Below are positions 43,930 to 54,200 of a DNA stretch of 64,000 nucleotides, piece after piece; within the stretch, counting starts at the first letter, position 1; each line of letters starts with the position of its first letter. The notes below the pieces were generated by a model. It was given only the letters and a program-made list of their open reading frames with translations, had not been told where the DNA came from and ran no database searches. The position numbers were made by a program, and so were the translations under genes. The stretch covers positions 310,001 to 374,000 of the forward strand of contig NZ_JPHF01000003.1 of the NCBI RefSeq assembly GCF_000814325.1, read 5' to 3'. The stretch is from Flavihumibacter sp. ZG627 (lineage in GTDB: Bacteria; Bacteroidota; Bacteroidia; Chitinophagales; Chitinophagaceae).

Positions 43930-45743
43930 CCTTCCACCGATTCGCCCGGAACCGGAATGTCTGCTTCTGTTTCAATTACATGCTGTTCTTCAATTGGTAA
44001 AGGCGCTCGTTCGCCGATCTGCTGACGCCACATGGCATAATATAATCCCTTTTGTTCCAGTAATTCTGAATGCCGTCCCTGTTCAGTGATCCGGCCTTTT
44101 TCAAGTACAAAGATAGTATCGGCATGCATGATGGTGGATAGCCGATGTGTAATGAGGATTGTCATCTGTTTTTTCTCCGCAGATATTTCGCGGATGGTTG
44201 CGGTGATCTCCTCTTCAGTTATGGAATCGAGTGCTGAGGTGGCCTCATCAAAGATGAGCAGGCGTGGTTCTCTAAGTAATGCGCGCGCAATGGCAAGCCT
44301 TTGTTTCTCCCCGCCAGATACCCTTTTACCCCCCTCACCAAGTACCGAACTGAGTCCCCTTTCTGTATTTGTGATGAGGTTTGTGCAGGAAGCTTTATCC
44401 ATGGCAGCTAGTATCTGTTCATCAGTGGCATCCGGTTTTACAAAGAGCATATTGTCGCGGATGGTTCCTGAAAACATTTGTGTTTCCTGTGTAACGAATC
44501 CAAGTTGACGCGTTACCCTGTTATAGCGTATATTCCTCACCGATATATCATCGATCCTGATATCTCCTTCAACCGGTGAGTATAATCCAACCAGCAATTT
44601 AACAAGTGTGGATTTCCCCGAACCGGAGGGCCCCACGAATGCAATGGTTTCACCCAATTTGATGGAGAAAGAAATATTTTCCACTGCATTCTGTGAAGCG
44701 TTTTTGTGTCGGAAGGTTACGTTTTCGAAGCGGAGGCTTTCCATGGCATCAACATCGATGGGTTCCTCCGGCCTGTACTCCGGCTCCTTCATCATCAGGT
44801 TATTGAACACCTGGAGCGAGGCTTCTGCTTCACGGTATTGAAGTATAATATTACCCAGGTCCTGCAAAGGGCCGATTATACCAGTGGAGATAAACTGCAT
44901 GGATATGAGTTCGCCTGTTGTCAGAACATTGCGGAAGATCAGCCATAGGAGAATAAAGAGAATGGACTGTTTAAGCAGGTTCAGTGTGGTGCCTTGCAGG
45001 AAAGATAAAGTCCGCACTTTCCTCGTCTTTTCCATTTCCAGATCAAAGATTCGCTGTGTCTTTTCACGGAGGCGACGGATCTCTGAATACGTGAGTCCAA
45101 GGCTTTTCACCAGCTCAATATTAAGGAGCGATTCTGTGATGCTTCCACTCATCATATTGGTCTGTTTCACCACTGCCCTTTGGATGGTTTTTATTTTTCG
45201 GCTAAGCAGGCTCGTGAGCCCTCCTAATAATACCACACCTATAAGAAAAACCGGGATTAGAGCCCAGTGTTTTGTAATAGCATACCAGATAAGAAAGGCA
45301 ATGCCTACAAAAGAAGAGAACAGGATGTTGATGAAGGAATTAATGAAACGTTCTGTGTCATTGCGCACCTTCTGAAGTTTGGAAAGTGTTTCGCCACTGC
45401 TCTGGTCCTCAAATCCCTGGTAAGGTAACCGCAATGTTTGGCGAAGGCCATCATTGAAGATCTGCATCCCGAATTTCTGCACTACTAATCTTACCACATA
45501 ATCCTTGAAGGTAGAGGCTATCCTCGCGAGCAACGCCACTCCTACAGCAATCACCAGCAGCCAGGTGACTCCACTGATCCTTTCCTTTTCCGGAAGATTA
45601 GTGGGATTGAGGGCATAGATATCAATCACCTTACCAAAGATGATAGGGTCATATAACGAAAGTATCTGGGCAATAGCCGCAAGGCCCAGGGCCAAAAACA
45701 CCCACCCCCTGTAAGGCTTTAGATATGTCCATAATATTTTCAT
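43926..45743 (-). CDS. ABC transporter, fused permease and ATPase
   Basis: The 605-residue protein has a six-helix membrane domain (residues about 15-300) and a nucleotide-binding domain: Walker A 'FVGPSGSGKSTLVKL' near residue 370, signature 'VSGGEKQRLAIARAL', Walker B 'LLIFDEATSAL', and H-loop 'ILITHRLSTI'. It is MsbA/lipid or multidrug exporter-like and should act as a homodimer. Its start overlaps the preceding dipeptidase stop by four bases, so the two are coupled. Confidence 0.94.
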   Translation of the reverse strand: MKILWTYLKPYRGWVFLALGLAAIAQILSLYDPIIFGKVIDIYALNPTNLPEKERISGVTWLLVIAVGVALLARIASTFKDYVVRLVVQKFGMQIFNDGLRQTLRLPYQGFEDQSSGETLSKLQKVRNDTERFINSFINILFSSFVGIAFLIWYAITKHWALIPVFLIGVVLLGGLTSLLSRKIKTIQRAVVKQTNMMSGSITESLLNIELVKSLGLTYSEIRRLREKTQRIFDLEMEKTRKVRTLSFLQGTTLNLLKQSILFILLWLIFRNVLTTGELISMQFISTGIIGPLQDLGNIILQYREAEASLQVFNNLMMKEPEYRPEEPIDVDAMESLRFENVTFRHKNASQNAVENISFSIKLGETIAFVGPSGSGKSTLVKLLVGLYSPVEGDIRIDDISVRNIRYNRVTRQLGFVTQETQMFSGTIRDNMLFVKPDATDEQILAAMDKASCTNLITNTERGLSSVLGEGGKRVSGGEKQRLAIARALLREPRLLIFDEATSALDSITEEEITATIREISAEKKQMTILITHRLSTIMHADTIFVLEKGRITEQGRHSELLEQKGLYYAMWRQQIGERAPLPIEEQHVIETEADIPVPGESVEG

Positions 45744-46939
45744 GATGCGGGACCAGCTTTTTTAAGCAGTCGGATAAAGTTGCCACCTAATATCTTTCTG
45801 ATATCTTTTTTTGAATAACCTCTTACCAGAAGGGCAGAAGTTATCAATGGCATGTCCTCCACACCATCAAGATCCTGAGGTGCAGAATCTATGCCATCAA
45901 AATCAGATCCCAATCCCACATGATCTACACCCACCAGTTTTACAATATGATCGAGATGCTCCATCAGTAGATTCATGGAAGGGCGTAACTCTTCTGCTTC
46001 AACTGGGAATAGTTTACTGATCTCCTCATCAACCTGATAAGACGGAAGATTAAGGGCTTTAAGTGAATCCAGTTGTTTTTTATGCCTTTGCTGGAATGCA
46101 TCTTTGTTCCTGTTATAGTTGCTATCTAAAAAACCGCTGTAAAAGTTCAGATGAATTACACCTCCGTTCCGGGCGATTGCTTTGATCTGCTCATCAGTGA
46201 GATTACGGGGAACAGGACAAAGCGCATGTACACAACTGTGGGAAACGATAACCGGCCTTGTGGTTGTTTCAAGAGCATCGTAAAATGTTCTGATGCCAAC
46301 ATGACTGAGGTCTACCATCATACCAAGTTCATTCATTCGCCGAACCACCTGTCGACCGAAATCTGTCAGTCCTTTTTGTGTAATAGTAGTTGGTTTGCCC
46401 GCATCCAGATTGGTTTCATCCCAGGCAGAGCTGGCCCATGATGTGGAATTGTTCCAGGTGAGGGTGAGGTACCGGGCTCCCCTGTTAAAGAGGCTATCAA
46501 GGTATTGCAGGTTATCTTCTATCATATGACCGCCTTCCACTCCTTTCATTACGCCGAGTTTTTTTGCCCTCACGGCTTCCCGGAGCTCGCGACTATTATT
46601 AACTGCAACCAGTTTCGACGGGTTGCGGGCAACGATTGCATCCAATGAATCAATTTCCCGCAGGGCCATTTTGAAGGCGGTACCCTTGCCATATCTTTCA
46701 TCACAAAAGATCGAGAAGATCTGGATGTCAACCCCTCCCTTGTGAAAACGCGCTATATCACTATGAGTTTTACCTGAAAGGTCATCTTCGATATTAAGTC
46801 CTTTTAACGTGGCGGAACTTAGAACATCATTGTGGGTATCTATTACAATGCTTTTCTCATGAAAATTCTTCTGGCCAATTACCTTAATTGTACAGAATGA
46901 AAAAAGAGCTGCTATCCAATATTTTTTAGATGGGATCAT
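45740..46939 (-). CDS. membrane dipeptidase (M19), exported
   Basis: The 399-residue protein has a signal peptide (to about residue 22, VIGQ). The M19 family metal motif is 'VIDTHNDVLS'. 'MKGVEGGHMIEDNLQYLDSL' supplies the bridging Glu, 'VDLSHVGIRTFYDALE' and 'VIVSHSCVHAL' the His ligands, and 'DHVGLGSDFDGI' the Asp. It hydrolyses dipeptides, often with D-residues, in the periplasm. It is operonic with the ABC exporter downstream (ATGA overlap). Confidence 0.95.
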   Translation of the reverse strand: MIPSKKYWIAALFSFCTIKVIGQKNFHEKSIVIDTHNDVLSSATLKGLNIEDDLSGKTHSDIARFHKGGVDIQIFSIFCDERYGKGTAFKMALREIDSLDAIVARNPSKLVAVNNSRELREAVRAKKLGVMKGVEGGHMIEDNLQYLDSLFNRGARYLTLTWNNSTSWASSAWDETNLDAGKPTTITQKGLTDFGRQVVRRMNELGMMVDLSHVGIRTFYDALETTTRPVIVSHSCVHALCPVPRNLTDEQIKAIARNGGVIHLNFYSGFLDSNYNRNKDAFQQRHKKQLDSLKALNLPSYQVDEEISKLFPVEAEELRPSMNLLMEHLDHIVKLVGVDHVGLGSDFDGIDSAPQDLDGVEDMPLITSALLVRGYSKKDIRKILGGNFIRLLKKAGPAS

Positions 46940-47077
46940 ATGGGTGATTGTACTTCAATTTACCTAATTCAACTGATGGAGAACAACATGAGTGGAGCAT
47001 AGTTCATATGGATAAATGACGGAGATCAGTTTTTTTGGTATGTATTAGCAGTACATTCACAAGCAATATTACCGGAT

Positions 47078-47161
47078 ATGTGGAAAAAGCTTTTGGCTGT
47101 ATGCCTGGCCTGTTTAGGAATTGCACTTGCAATTGCCCTGCTCATCCGATTATTTAACTAA
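47078..47161 (+). CDS. 27-residue hydrophobic microprotein
   Basis: ATG to TAA encodes 27 residues: an N-terminal MWKKLL, a single hydrophobic helix rich in Ala, Leu, Ile and two Cys (VCLACLGIALAIALLI), and RLFN. This is a plausible single-pass membrane microprotein. It ends ten bases before the DUF2892 gene and may be co-transcribed. It is too short for statistical support from sequence alone. Confidence 0.4.
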   Translation: MWKKLLAVCLACLGIALAIALLIRLFN

Positions 47162-47171
47162 ATCAAACAGC

Positions 47172-47381
47172 ATGAAAAAGAACATGGGAAACACGGATCG
47201 CATTATTCGCCTGGTATTGGCAGCAGTATTTGCATACCTGTATTTTGGAGGCATCGTCACCGGTACCTGGGGTATAGTATTGCTTGTGCTTGGGGTGGTA
47301 TTTGTGCTCACAAGTCTGGTAGGATTTTGCCCCCTTTATACCCTGGTTGGCATGAATACCTGCGGTACACGTAAGGTTTAG
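47172..47381 (+). CDS. DUF2892 (YgaP-type) membrane protein
   Basis: The ATG at 47172 gives 69 residues, 'MKKNMGNTDRIIRLVLAAVF' then 'LTSLVGFCPLYTLVGMNTC'. This is the DUF2892 pattern found as the membrane module of YgaP rhodanese. The two Cys (in GFCPLY and MNTCG) are the conserved ones. It is a free-standing copy without rhodanese domain. Its stop abuts the convergent gene at 47382. An upstream in-frame start at 47121 is not supported. Confidence 0.9.
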   Translation: MKKNMGNTDRIIRLVLAAVFAYLYFGGIVTGTWGIVLLVLGVVFVLTSLVGFCPLYTLVGMNTCGTRKV

Positions 47382-47921
47382 TCACTCACTGCCTTTGTCG
47401 CCCACAAACCATTGTTCCTTGTTACGGAAAAGTACATTGAAAGTGGTTAGGGAGCCATAGATGCGGGTGATATATTGTTGCAGGTTCACCTTGTCTTCAT
47501 CGCTCAATATTTTGTGGGCATTGATCTGCTGTTCCATGACCCTAAGCCGGTCGCGGAGCATAACGATCTTGTGAAAGAATACATCAATAGGAATATCCTT
47601 TGGCTTGAGTGAGTTGTCACCGGGTTGAAGTACCATTGTGCCTCCTTTCCATCTGTCACCAAGTGGAACCACTTCTCCAACGCCATTCCATAACCGAAGT
47701 ATCTTTAGAAGGGATCGCTCAATCTCTGAGTGGGTCTCTATTTCTTCTGACACATTTTCAGGAATAATCTCTTCAAGATGGGGATCATTCTTTTCTACTT
47801 CTTTAATACCATGATGGATAAAGGAGATGAGATAGGTCGCATAGCGGATGCCTACAATAACACCAGGTCCCTGCTGCGTGTGCTGTAACCGTGTGCCGAT
47901 GCCGAGAGTCAATTGGTCCAT
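47382..47921 (-). CDS. hypothetical protein
   Basis: From ATG 47921 the protein has 179 residues ('MDQLTLGIGTRLQHTQQGPG'). The first 40 residues have a small barrel-like pattern ('GPGVIVGIRYATYLISFI'), as in CarD/KOW-type strands. A charged middle and a helical C-terminus ('VMLRDRLRVMEQQINAHKIL') follow. The family is not named with certainty. A longer frame to 47996 has a weaker start. Similar proteins in Bacteroidota are uncharacterised. It is cytoplasmic. Confidence 0.7.
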   Translation of the reverse strand: MDQLTLGIGTRLQHTQQGPGVIVGIRYATYLISFIHHGIKEVEKNDPHLEEIIPENVSEEIETHSEIERSLLKILRLWNGVGEVVPLGDRWKGGTMVLQPGDNSLKPKDIPIDVFFHKIVMLRDRLRVMEQQINAHKILSDEDKVNLQQYITRIYGSLTTFNVLFRNKEQWFVGDKGSE

Positions 47922-48005
47922 AGTGAGGAAGAATAGTTTATGAATGAAGGTCGGAAATCTAATGGCAAATGGCAATAAGGAATAGTCAATAGGCAATAAG
48001 ATGAA

Positions 48006-48773
48006 TTACCATTCTTCTCGGCGGCCATAGATTTTTCCGCCCATGGCTTTTATTCTTTTGTATTGCTCACCTGCCTTTTTCATATACTCGAGCAATTCGT
48101 ATTCAGAAGCTTCTGTTACAAAGTCGTAAGGAGGTGAATAATATCTGGTAAAGGTGTCTATATCAGTACCCATCAATCCCGTCACCTTGCGAATCTTGGC
48201 TCTTGAGAATCGGTATTCCACATATTTATCCTGTTCTTCCCTAAGTAATCTCTGCTGGAAAGATGCTATGCTTCGGGTGCGGCGGAATCGAAACACATTT
48301 ATCAATTGTTCAAGATCCAATCCCACCCCGAAATTGCCAGAGGCGGGAGCGGAGGAACTAAGCCCCAGCCCAGGTTTTTTGAAATCGAAAACCTTGGCAT
48401 AGTCCTGCCGGTTTTGCATGGAATCCTGTCTATAATCACGTGGCATAACCCTGATCTCTTTCAGGGTGGTAACATTCACATGAAGGGCTATGTCAAACTG
48501 GTGAACAGCAGGAATCGTGTTGACAGCATATTTGGGGGTGGGCTTACCAAGGTAGGAGAAGTAAAGAGAATCATCTTCGGCTACCACTATAGAATATCGC
48601 CCCAATGAATCAGTGGTGGTACCTCTACCCTTTGTGCTTAGAACACTCACAGAGCGAAGGGGGAAGGTCCTGTTCATTTCAAAAACGGTACCGCTCACCC
48701 GAACCTGTGCCTGCATGGGACTGAAAGCCGCCATCAGAATGATTAACAGGGTTATGCGGAAGAGGGGTCTCAT
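48006..48773 (-). CDS. exported CarboxypepD_reg-like protein
   Basis: The 255-residue protein has a signal peptide (MRPLFRITLLIILMAAFSPM). It has an Ig-like carboxypeptidase-regulatory domain ('VSGTVFEMNRTFPLRSVSVL', 'GTTTDSLGRYSIVVAEDDSL') and a helical C-terminus with 'RTRSIASFQQRLLREEQDKY' and 'GLMGTDIDTFTRYYSPPYDF'. This resembles SusC-like N-terminal domains without a barrel. Such proteins are common and uncharacterised in Bacteroidota. The location is periplasmic. Confidence 0.85.
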   Translation of the reverse strand: MRPLFRITLLIILMAAFSPMQAQVRVSGTVFEMNRTFPLRSVSVLSTKGRGTTTDSLGRYSIVVAEDDSLYFSYLGKPTPKYAVNTIPAVHQFDIALHVNVTTLKEIRVMPRDYRQDSMQNRQDYAKVFDFKKPGLGLSSSAPASGNFGVGLDLEQLINVFRFRRTRSIASFQQRLLREEQDKYVEYRFSRAKIRKVTGLMGTDIDTFTRYYSPPYDFVTEASEYELLEYMKKAGEQYKRIKAMGGKIYGRREEW

Positions 48774-48820
48774 GATTGGGTTTACAACGGTACGACCAAT
48801 TAGCGGTACTCCAAACAGCG

Positions 48821-49753
48821 TTAATGATTTTTAACGAGTTGTGAAAGAATAGCCTCTTCTACCACCCGTGGGAAATGCTCATGTTCAAGCAAATGTATTT
48901 TCCCGGCAAGGCTATCGGGGGTATCGCCAGCCTCTACCGGGCAGGTGGCCTGGTAGATGGTGCTGCCATGGTCATATTGTTCATCCACAAAATGGATGGT
49001 GATACCAGATTCTTTCTCACCTGCTGCTATCACCGCTTCATGAACAAATCTTCCATACATACCCTTACCACCATATTTGGGAAGCAGGGCGGGATGTATA
49101 TTGATCATCCGGGATGGGTAAGCCGCTACAAGTGCCGGCGGTATCTTCCAGAGAAATCCTGCCAGAACAATAAAGTCGATCCCAATCTCCCTGAACAAAG
49201 GAATATAAGAATGACCGCGAAAGAACTCTTCCTTTTCAATCAGGAAGGTGGGGATCCCGAAGTCTTTCGCTACGTCAAGTACCCCCGCCGCAGGCTTGTT
49301 ACTGATAACCAGCGCCACTTTTATGTAGGGATGGTTGGCGAAGTGCTCCATGATCTTTCGTGCATTGGTACCGGTGCCTGAGGCAAAAATAGCCAGGTTA
49401 ACGGGGGAAGATTTTTCAGTTGATGAGGGAACTAGGGTGGAGGGGGAATTTAAGTTTGGAGAAACAGGCAGGTTATTTTGCTTCCTGGTAAACCGGTCGG
49501 CTATACGGGCCAGGTAGTTCCTGAAAAAGACAAACTGCCCCATGGGTATGCTTACCACAATAACCATTAACGGCCAGATAAGCGTCATCACCATAATATA
49601 TATAATGACCCAAACTATCCCATCAACGGGTATGAGGTTCATTATTCTTCGGCCTATCATTCCGGTTAGGGTGCCACCCAGGGCAAAGGTCAGGAGGATG
49701 ATGAATAGCTGGGCAGGGCCCACCTTCCACTTCTCTTGAAATTTTTGAAACAT
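48821..49753 (-). CDS. purN: GAR transformylase fused to N-terminal membrane domain
   Basis: The 310-residue protein starts at 49753. Residues 1-90 carry a two-helix membrane domain (DUF6787-like: 'VGPAQLFIILLTFALGGTLT', 'GIVWVIIYIMVMTLIWPLMV'). A Ser/Pro-rich linker follows. From about residue 118 it is a phosphoribosylglycinamide formyltransferase: 'LAIFASGTGTNARKIMEHF', 'FIVLAGFLWKIPPALV', 'INIHPALLPKYGGKGMYG' (catalytic Asn and His), 'VDEQYDHGSTIYQ' (Asp). PurN normally is soluble and about 200 residues, so membrane anchoring is unusual. An upstream ATG at 49783 is possible. Confidence 0.9.
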   Translation of the reverse strand: MFQKFQEKWKVGPAQLFIILLTFALGGTLTGMIGRRIMNLIPVDGIVWVIIYIMVMTLIWPLMVIVVSIPMGQFVFFRNYLARIADRFTRKQNNLPVSPNLNSPSTLVPSSTEKSSPVNLAIFASGTGTNARKIMEHFANHPYIKVALVISNKPAAGVLDVAKDFGIPTFLIEKEEFFRGHSYIPLFREIGIDFIVLAGFLWKIPPALVAAYPSRMINIHPALLPKYGGKGMYGRFVHEAVIAAGEKESGITIHFVDEQYDHGSTIYQATCPVEAGDTPDSLAGKIHLLEHEHFPRVVEEAILSQLVKNH

Positions 49754-49900
49754 GTCGCAAACTAAGTAGAAATGTTTGAACAAAACTGTTTACGGATGAT
49801 AGTAAATGTGTATCTGTATAATTGCACAATTCGCTGAAATGCAAGCCCTATGCGGCTAAAAAAAAAAGAGGGATGTTGATATATTGTCAATAACGTGTCA

Positions 49901-49908
49901 TATTTTTG
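49901..49908 (+). promoter_or_regulatory. promoter of the alternative complex III operon
   Basis: TATTTTTG matches TAnnTTTG. A TTG at 49876-49878 lies 22 bases upstream as a possible -33 element (a second TTG at 49884 is too close). The expected start point is near 49914, giving a leader of about 40 bases before the ATG at 49955. No other promoter of this quality was seen before the Act genes. Confidence 0.6.
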
Positions 49909-49954
49909 CCACCGAATCGCAGCATTTTAACATTACCAACGACATTTCCAGCTT

Positions 49955-51205
49955 ATGATAGCCTATAGATCGATTGTGAAGAAAATAATTCTCTCTGTAC
50001 TTCTTCTCACTGTTGTTTGTTTTGATAAGCAAGTTTTGGCCCAGGATGGTAAAGCGCTGTTTCAGCAGAACTGTGCTTCCTGTCACGCTGTAGGAAAAGA
50101 CCTGACCGGCCCTAAACTGGCTGGTATTGAAGAGCGTGTTCCCGATAAGAAGCTGCTTTATGCCTGGATCCGAAACAACCAGGCGGTACTGGCAACGGGT
50201 AATAAATACTTCACTGACCTCTATAACCAGTGGAACAAAACAGCGATGAACCTCTTCCCCAACCTCACCGATGAAGAGATCGCTGCAATGATTACCTATG
50301 TAAACACGGAAGCTGCCAAGGCTACCGCAAAGCCTGCTCCGGGTGATACAAGTGCCGCAACACAGGCCCAGCAATCGGATAACAGCCTTCTTTTCGGCAT
50401 ACTCACATTGATCCTGGCAATCATTGTTTTGGTTTTAATGCAGGTAAATTCTAACCTGAAGCGCCTTAGTGATGAGAAGGATGGCATTCCCTCGTATGAG
50501 CCGGTTCCTTTCTACAGAAACAAGGCCTATATCGCCCTGTTTGCAGTCATCCTCTTTATTGTTGGCGGTTATTATACCATTCAGGGTGCTATTGGGCTGG
50601 GCCGGTCAAAAGACTACCAGCCTGAACAGCCTATTTATTACTCGCACAAGGTGCATGCCGGTACCAACCAGATCAACTGCTTATACTGTCATGGTGGAGC
50701 ACAGGAAGGTAAGCATGCCAATATCCCATCCCTCAATACTTGTATGAACTGCCATATGGCAATCAATGAGTATGCAGGTGAGAAGCTCTACCGCGAAGAC
50801 GGCACCGAAGTAAATGGTACCGAAGAGATCCAAAAGCTATATTCTTATACTGGTTGGGACCCTGACCAGAAAAAATATGTAAACGAGCCCAAACCAATTG
50901 AATGGGTAAAGATCCACAACCTCCCTGATCATGTTTATTTCAACCACGCCCAGCACGTGAATGCAGGGAAAGTTGCCTGCCAAACATGTCATGGTGAGGT
51001 TCAGGAAATGGGCGAAGTTTATCAGTTCACAGACCTTAGTATGGGTTGGTGTGTTAACTGTCACCGCGAAACCAAGGTGCAGTTCACCGACAACAAATTC
51101 TACAGCATTTACGAGAAGTTCCACAATGACCTTAAGAACGGAAGCATGGACAGTGTTACTGTTGAGAGCATTGGCGGTACAGAATGTCAGAAATGTCATT
51201 ATTAA
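49955..51205 (+). CDS. actA: alternative complex III subunit A, six-heme cytochrome c
   Basis: The 416-residue protein has six CxxCH heme motifs, starting at residues 40, 242, 263, 342, 366 and 411. The first is an N-terminal mono-heme cytochrome c domain ('FQQNCASCHAVGKDLTGP'). Two membrane helices (about 144-162 and 191-210) separate it from the usual pentaheme ActA domain. A signal peptide precedes residue 30. ActA passes electrons from complex III to the terminal oxidase. The extra heme domain may replace a soluble carrier. It opens the operon under the 49901 promoter. Confidence 0.93.
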   Translation: MIAYRSIVKKIILSVLLLTVVCFDKQVLAQDGKALFQQNCASCHAVGKDLTGPKLAGIEERVPDKKLLYAWIRNNQAVLATGNKYFTDLYNQWNKTAMNLFPNLTDEEIAAMITYVNTEAAKATAKPAPGDTSAATQAQQSDNSLLFGILTLILAIIVLVLMQVNSNLKRLSDEKDGIPSYEPVPFYRNKAYIALFAVILFIVGGYYTIQGAIGLGRSKDYQPEQPIYYSHKVHAGTNQINCLYCHGGAQEGKHANIPSLNTCMNCHMAINEYAGEKLYREDGTEVNGTEEIQKLYSYTGWDPDQKKYVNEPKPIEWVKIHNLPDHVYFNHAQHVNAGKVACQTCHGEVQEMGEVYQFTDLSMGWCVNCHRETKVQFTDNKFYSIYEKFHNDLKNGSMDSVTVESIGGTECQKCHY

Positions 51206-51268
51206 GAGCATTGCAATAAACCATTTTTCATCACCAAAAAATCAGAGCCCCTTCAGGGGTTTGGGTAT

Positions 51269-54200
51269 ATGGAGCAAAAAAAGTACTGGCAAAGTTTCGG
51301 TGAGTTAAATAACTCAGAAGCCCATCAAAAGAGCGCACAGGACGAATTCAGGGAAGAATTACCCTTTGAGAGTTTTGACGCTGAAGGCTTAGGAGATGCT
51401 AAGACTCCCCGTCGCGATTTCCTTAAATACGTGGGTTTCAGCACCGCAGCTGCAGCATTGGCAGCCAGTTGTGAAATGCCTGTAAAGAAAGCGATCCCCT
51501 TCGTGAACCGTCCTGTGGACATCACTCCCGGCATCGCTAACTACTACGCAACCACTTATGTATCAGGAGGTGATGCTATTCCTGTGGTGGCCAAAGTGAG
51601 AGATGGTCGTCCAATCAAAATCGAAGGGAATGAATTGAGCACCTGGACCAAGGGCGGCACATCAGCGCAGGTACAGGCATCTGTACTTGATCTGTATGAT
51701 ACAGCACGTCTGCGTTTTCCGATGGCCAATGGCAAAGAAGTTAGTACGCTTGATGCTTTTGATAAAATGGTGGGGGAGGCAATGGCTTCATTAGGAGCTG
51801 CTCCTTTAGTATTGCTTACAAGTACAGTTAATTCTCCCTCTTCAAAACAGGTCATTACTGAATTCCTCGCTAAGTACCCTGGTGGTCGTCATGTACAATA
51901 CGATGCGATTTCCTACAGCGGAATGCTGCTGGCTAACGAAGCATCCTATGGAAGACGCGCTATCCCTTCTTATAATTTCGATACGGCAAAAGTTATCGTT
52001 AGCCTGGGTGCCGACTTCCTTGGAACATGGCTGAATCCTGTTGAATTTGCACGTGCCTATACAAAGGGGCGCAAGATCGATGAGAAGAATATCTCCATGA
52101 GCAAGCATTACCAGTTTGAGGGAATGCTTAGCATGACAGGCGCCAATGCGGATGAGCGCTTCACCCATCGCCCTTCAGAAACAGGTGCCGTTGCTGCTTC
52201 CATCCTCGCTTTACTGAATGGAGGATCTGTTTCAGGAGTTACTGGCGATAAGCTGAAGCAGGGTATTGCAAAGGTTGCAAAAGATCTTGCAGCTAATCGC
52301 GGACAGGCCCTTGTTGTAAGTGGTAGTAATGATGTAAATGTTCAGGTTATTGTAAATGCCATCAATGAGGCTATCGGCGCCAACGGAACCACTATAAACT
52401 GGGGCGCTCCCATGCAGAACAAGGCAGGGATCGATTCGGAAATGGCTACACTGGTAAACGAAATGAATTCCGGTACCATTGGTGCTGTTCTTATTTATGA
52501 CGTGAACCCTGCGTACGATTATTATGATGCGGCTAAGTTCATCAGCGGATTAAAGAAAGTTCGTGTTTCTGTTTCCTTCAATGAGAAGATGGATGAAACA
52601 ACTGAACTCTGTAAATATATTCTGCCCTCCAGCCATTACCTCGAAAGCTGGGGTGATGCTGAACCAAAGGCTGGTTATATCAGCCTGATGCAGCCAACCA
52701 TCTCTCCTTTATTCAAAACAAGGCAGTGGCAGGATAGCCTGCTGAAGTGGTCAGGAAATGCAACCACTTATGCCGATTACCATAAAAATTTCTGGACCAC
52801 GAAGCTTGGCAGTAATGAGACCTACCTGAAAGCCATGCAGGATGGGGTAATTGAACCAGCAACAGCTCCTGCTGGTGGTGGTGGATTCAATGGCGGTGGC
52901 GTTGCTGCAGCAGTAACAAGTATTGCAAGTGCAAAAAAAGGTGGTAAAGTTGAAGTTGTTCTTTATCAGAAAGCATCCATTGGTGATGGCCGTCACGCCA
53001 ATAACCCATGGCTGCAGGAAATGCCGGATCCCATTACCCGTGCAACATGGGACAACTATGTGATGATGAGCCCGGTTAAAGGAAAGGAACTATTTGATAT
53101 AGATCTCACCAATAATACGCAGGCCGACCAGTACGAAGCATTCCCTGAGAAACCCGTTCTCAAGGTTAAAGTAGGTAATAATACAGAAGTTGAATTGCCT
53201 GTACTCCTTATACCAGGTATGCATCCCGATACCATTGCTATCGCAGTAGGTTATGGCCGCAGTGAGAAAATTGGAAGGGCCGCCACAGGTGTAGGTAAAA
53301 ATGTATTTCAGTTTGCCTCTTTCAATGGAACAACTGTAATTAATTATGCAGATGCTGCAATTGAGAAAACTGCTGCAAAATATAAAGTGGCAACCACGCA
53401 GACGCACTCTTCCTATGAAGGTCGTCATGAAGTGGTGAAGGAAATTACACTTGATGAATTCAAGAAAAATCCAACCAAGATCCTCGATGGCCGTGCCAAG
53501 GAACTTGAGCCATGGGGTGGACTGGAGAATTATGAAAAAGATGGTACCCTATATCCTGTTTTTGATAAGCCGGGTATCAAGTGGGGTATGAATATCGATA
53601 TGAACAGCTGCTATGGCTGTGGCGCATGCGTAGTGGCCTGTACTGCCGAGAATAACGTTTCTGTTGTTGGAAAGCCGGAGGTGCTGCGGGCACATGATAT
53701 GCACTGGCTGAGGATCGACCGTTATTTTGCAGGTAATATCAATGATGCGGAAAGTATCCAGACCGTTTTCCAGCCGATGCTTTGCCAGCACTGTGACAAT
53801 GCTCCATGTGAGAACGTTTGTCCGGTTGCGGCTACCAACCACAGTTCAGAAGGGTTGAACCAAATGACCTATAACCGTTGTATCGGAACAAGGTATTGCG
53901 CCAACAACTGTCCATATAAAGTTCGTCGATTCAACTGGGCTGATTATACAGGTGCTGATAGCTTTGGCGACAATATGGATGGCGCCATCGGTTCTAATAC
54001 CGTTATCAACATGATGAATGATGATCTTACACGTATGGTCCTGAACCCGGATGTAACTGTAAGAAGTCGTGGTGTGATAGAGAAATGTTCTTTCTGTGTT
54101 CAGCGTTTGCAGGAAGGTAAACTGGAAGCAAAGAAAGCCGGCCGTCCACTCGAAGACAGGGATGTAAAAACTGCCTGTCAGCAGGCATGTTCTGCTGATG

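Noticed and set aside
47955-48000. Imperfect GGCAATAAG repeats before the hypothetical gene at 47.9 kb
   Set aside because: The copies are too few and too diverged to call a repeat family. They could be chance in an A/T-rich gap.
51248-51259. CCCC-TTCA-GGGG hairpin between actA and actB as terminator
   Set aside because: A four-pair stem without a T tract cannot terminate. At most it is a weak processing or stability element.
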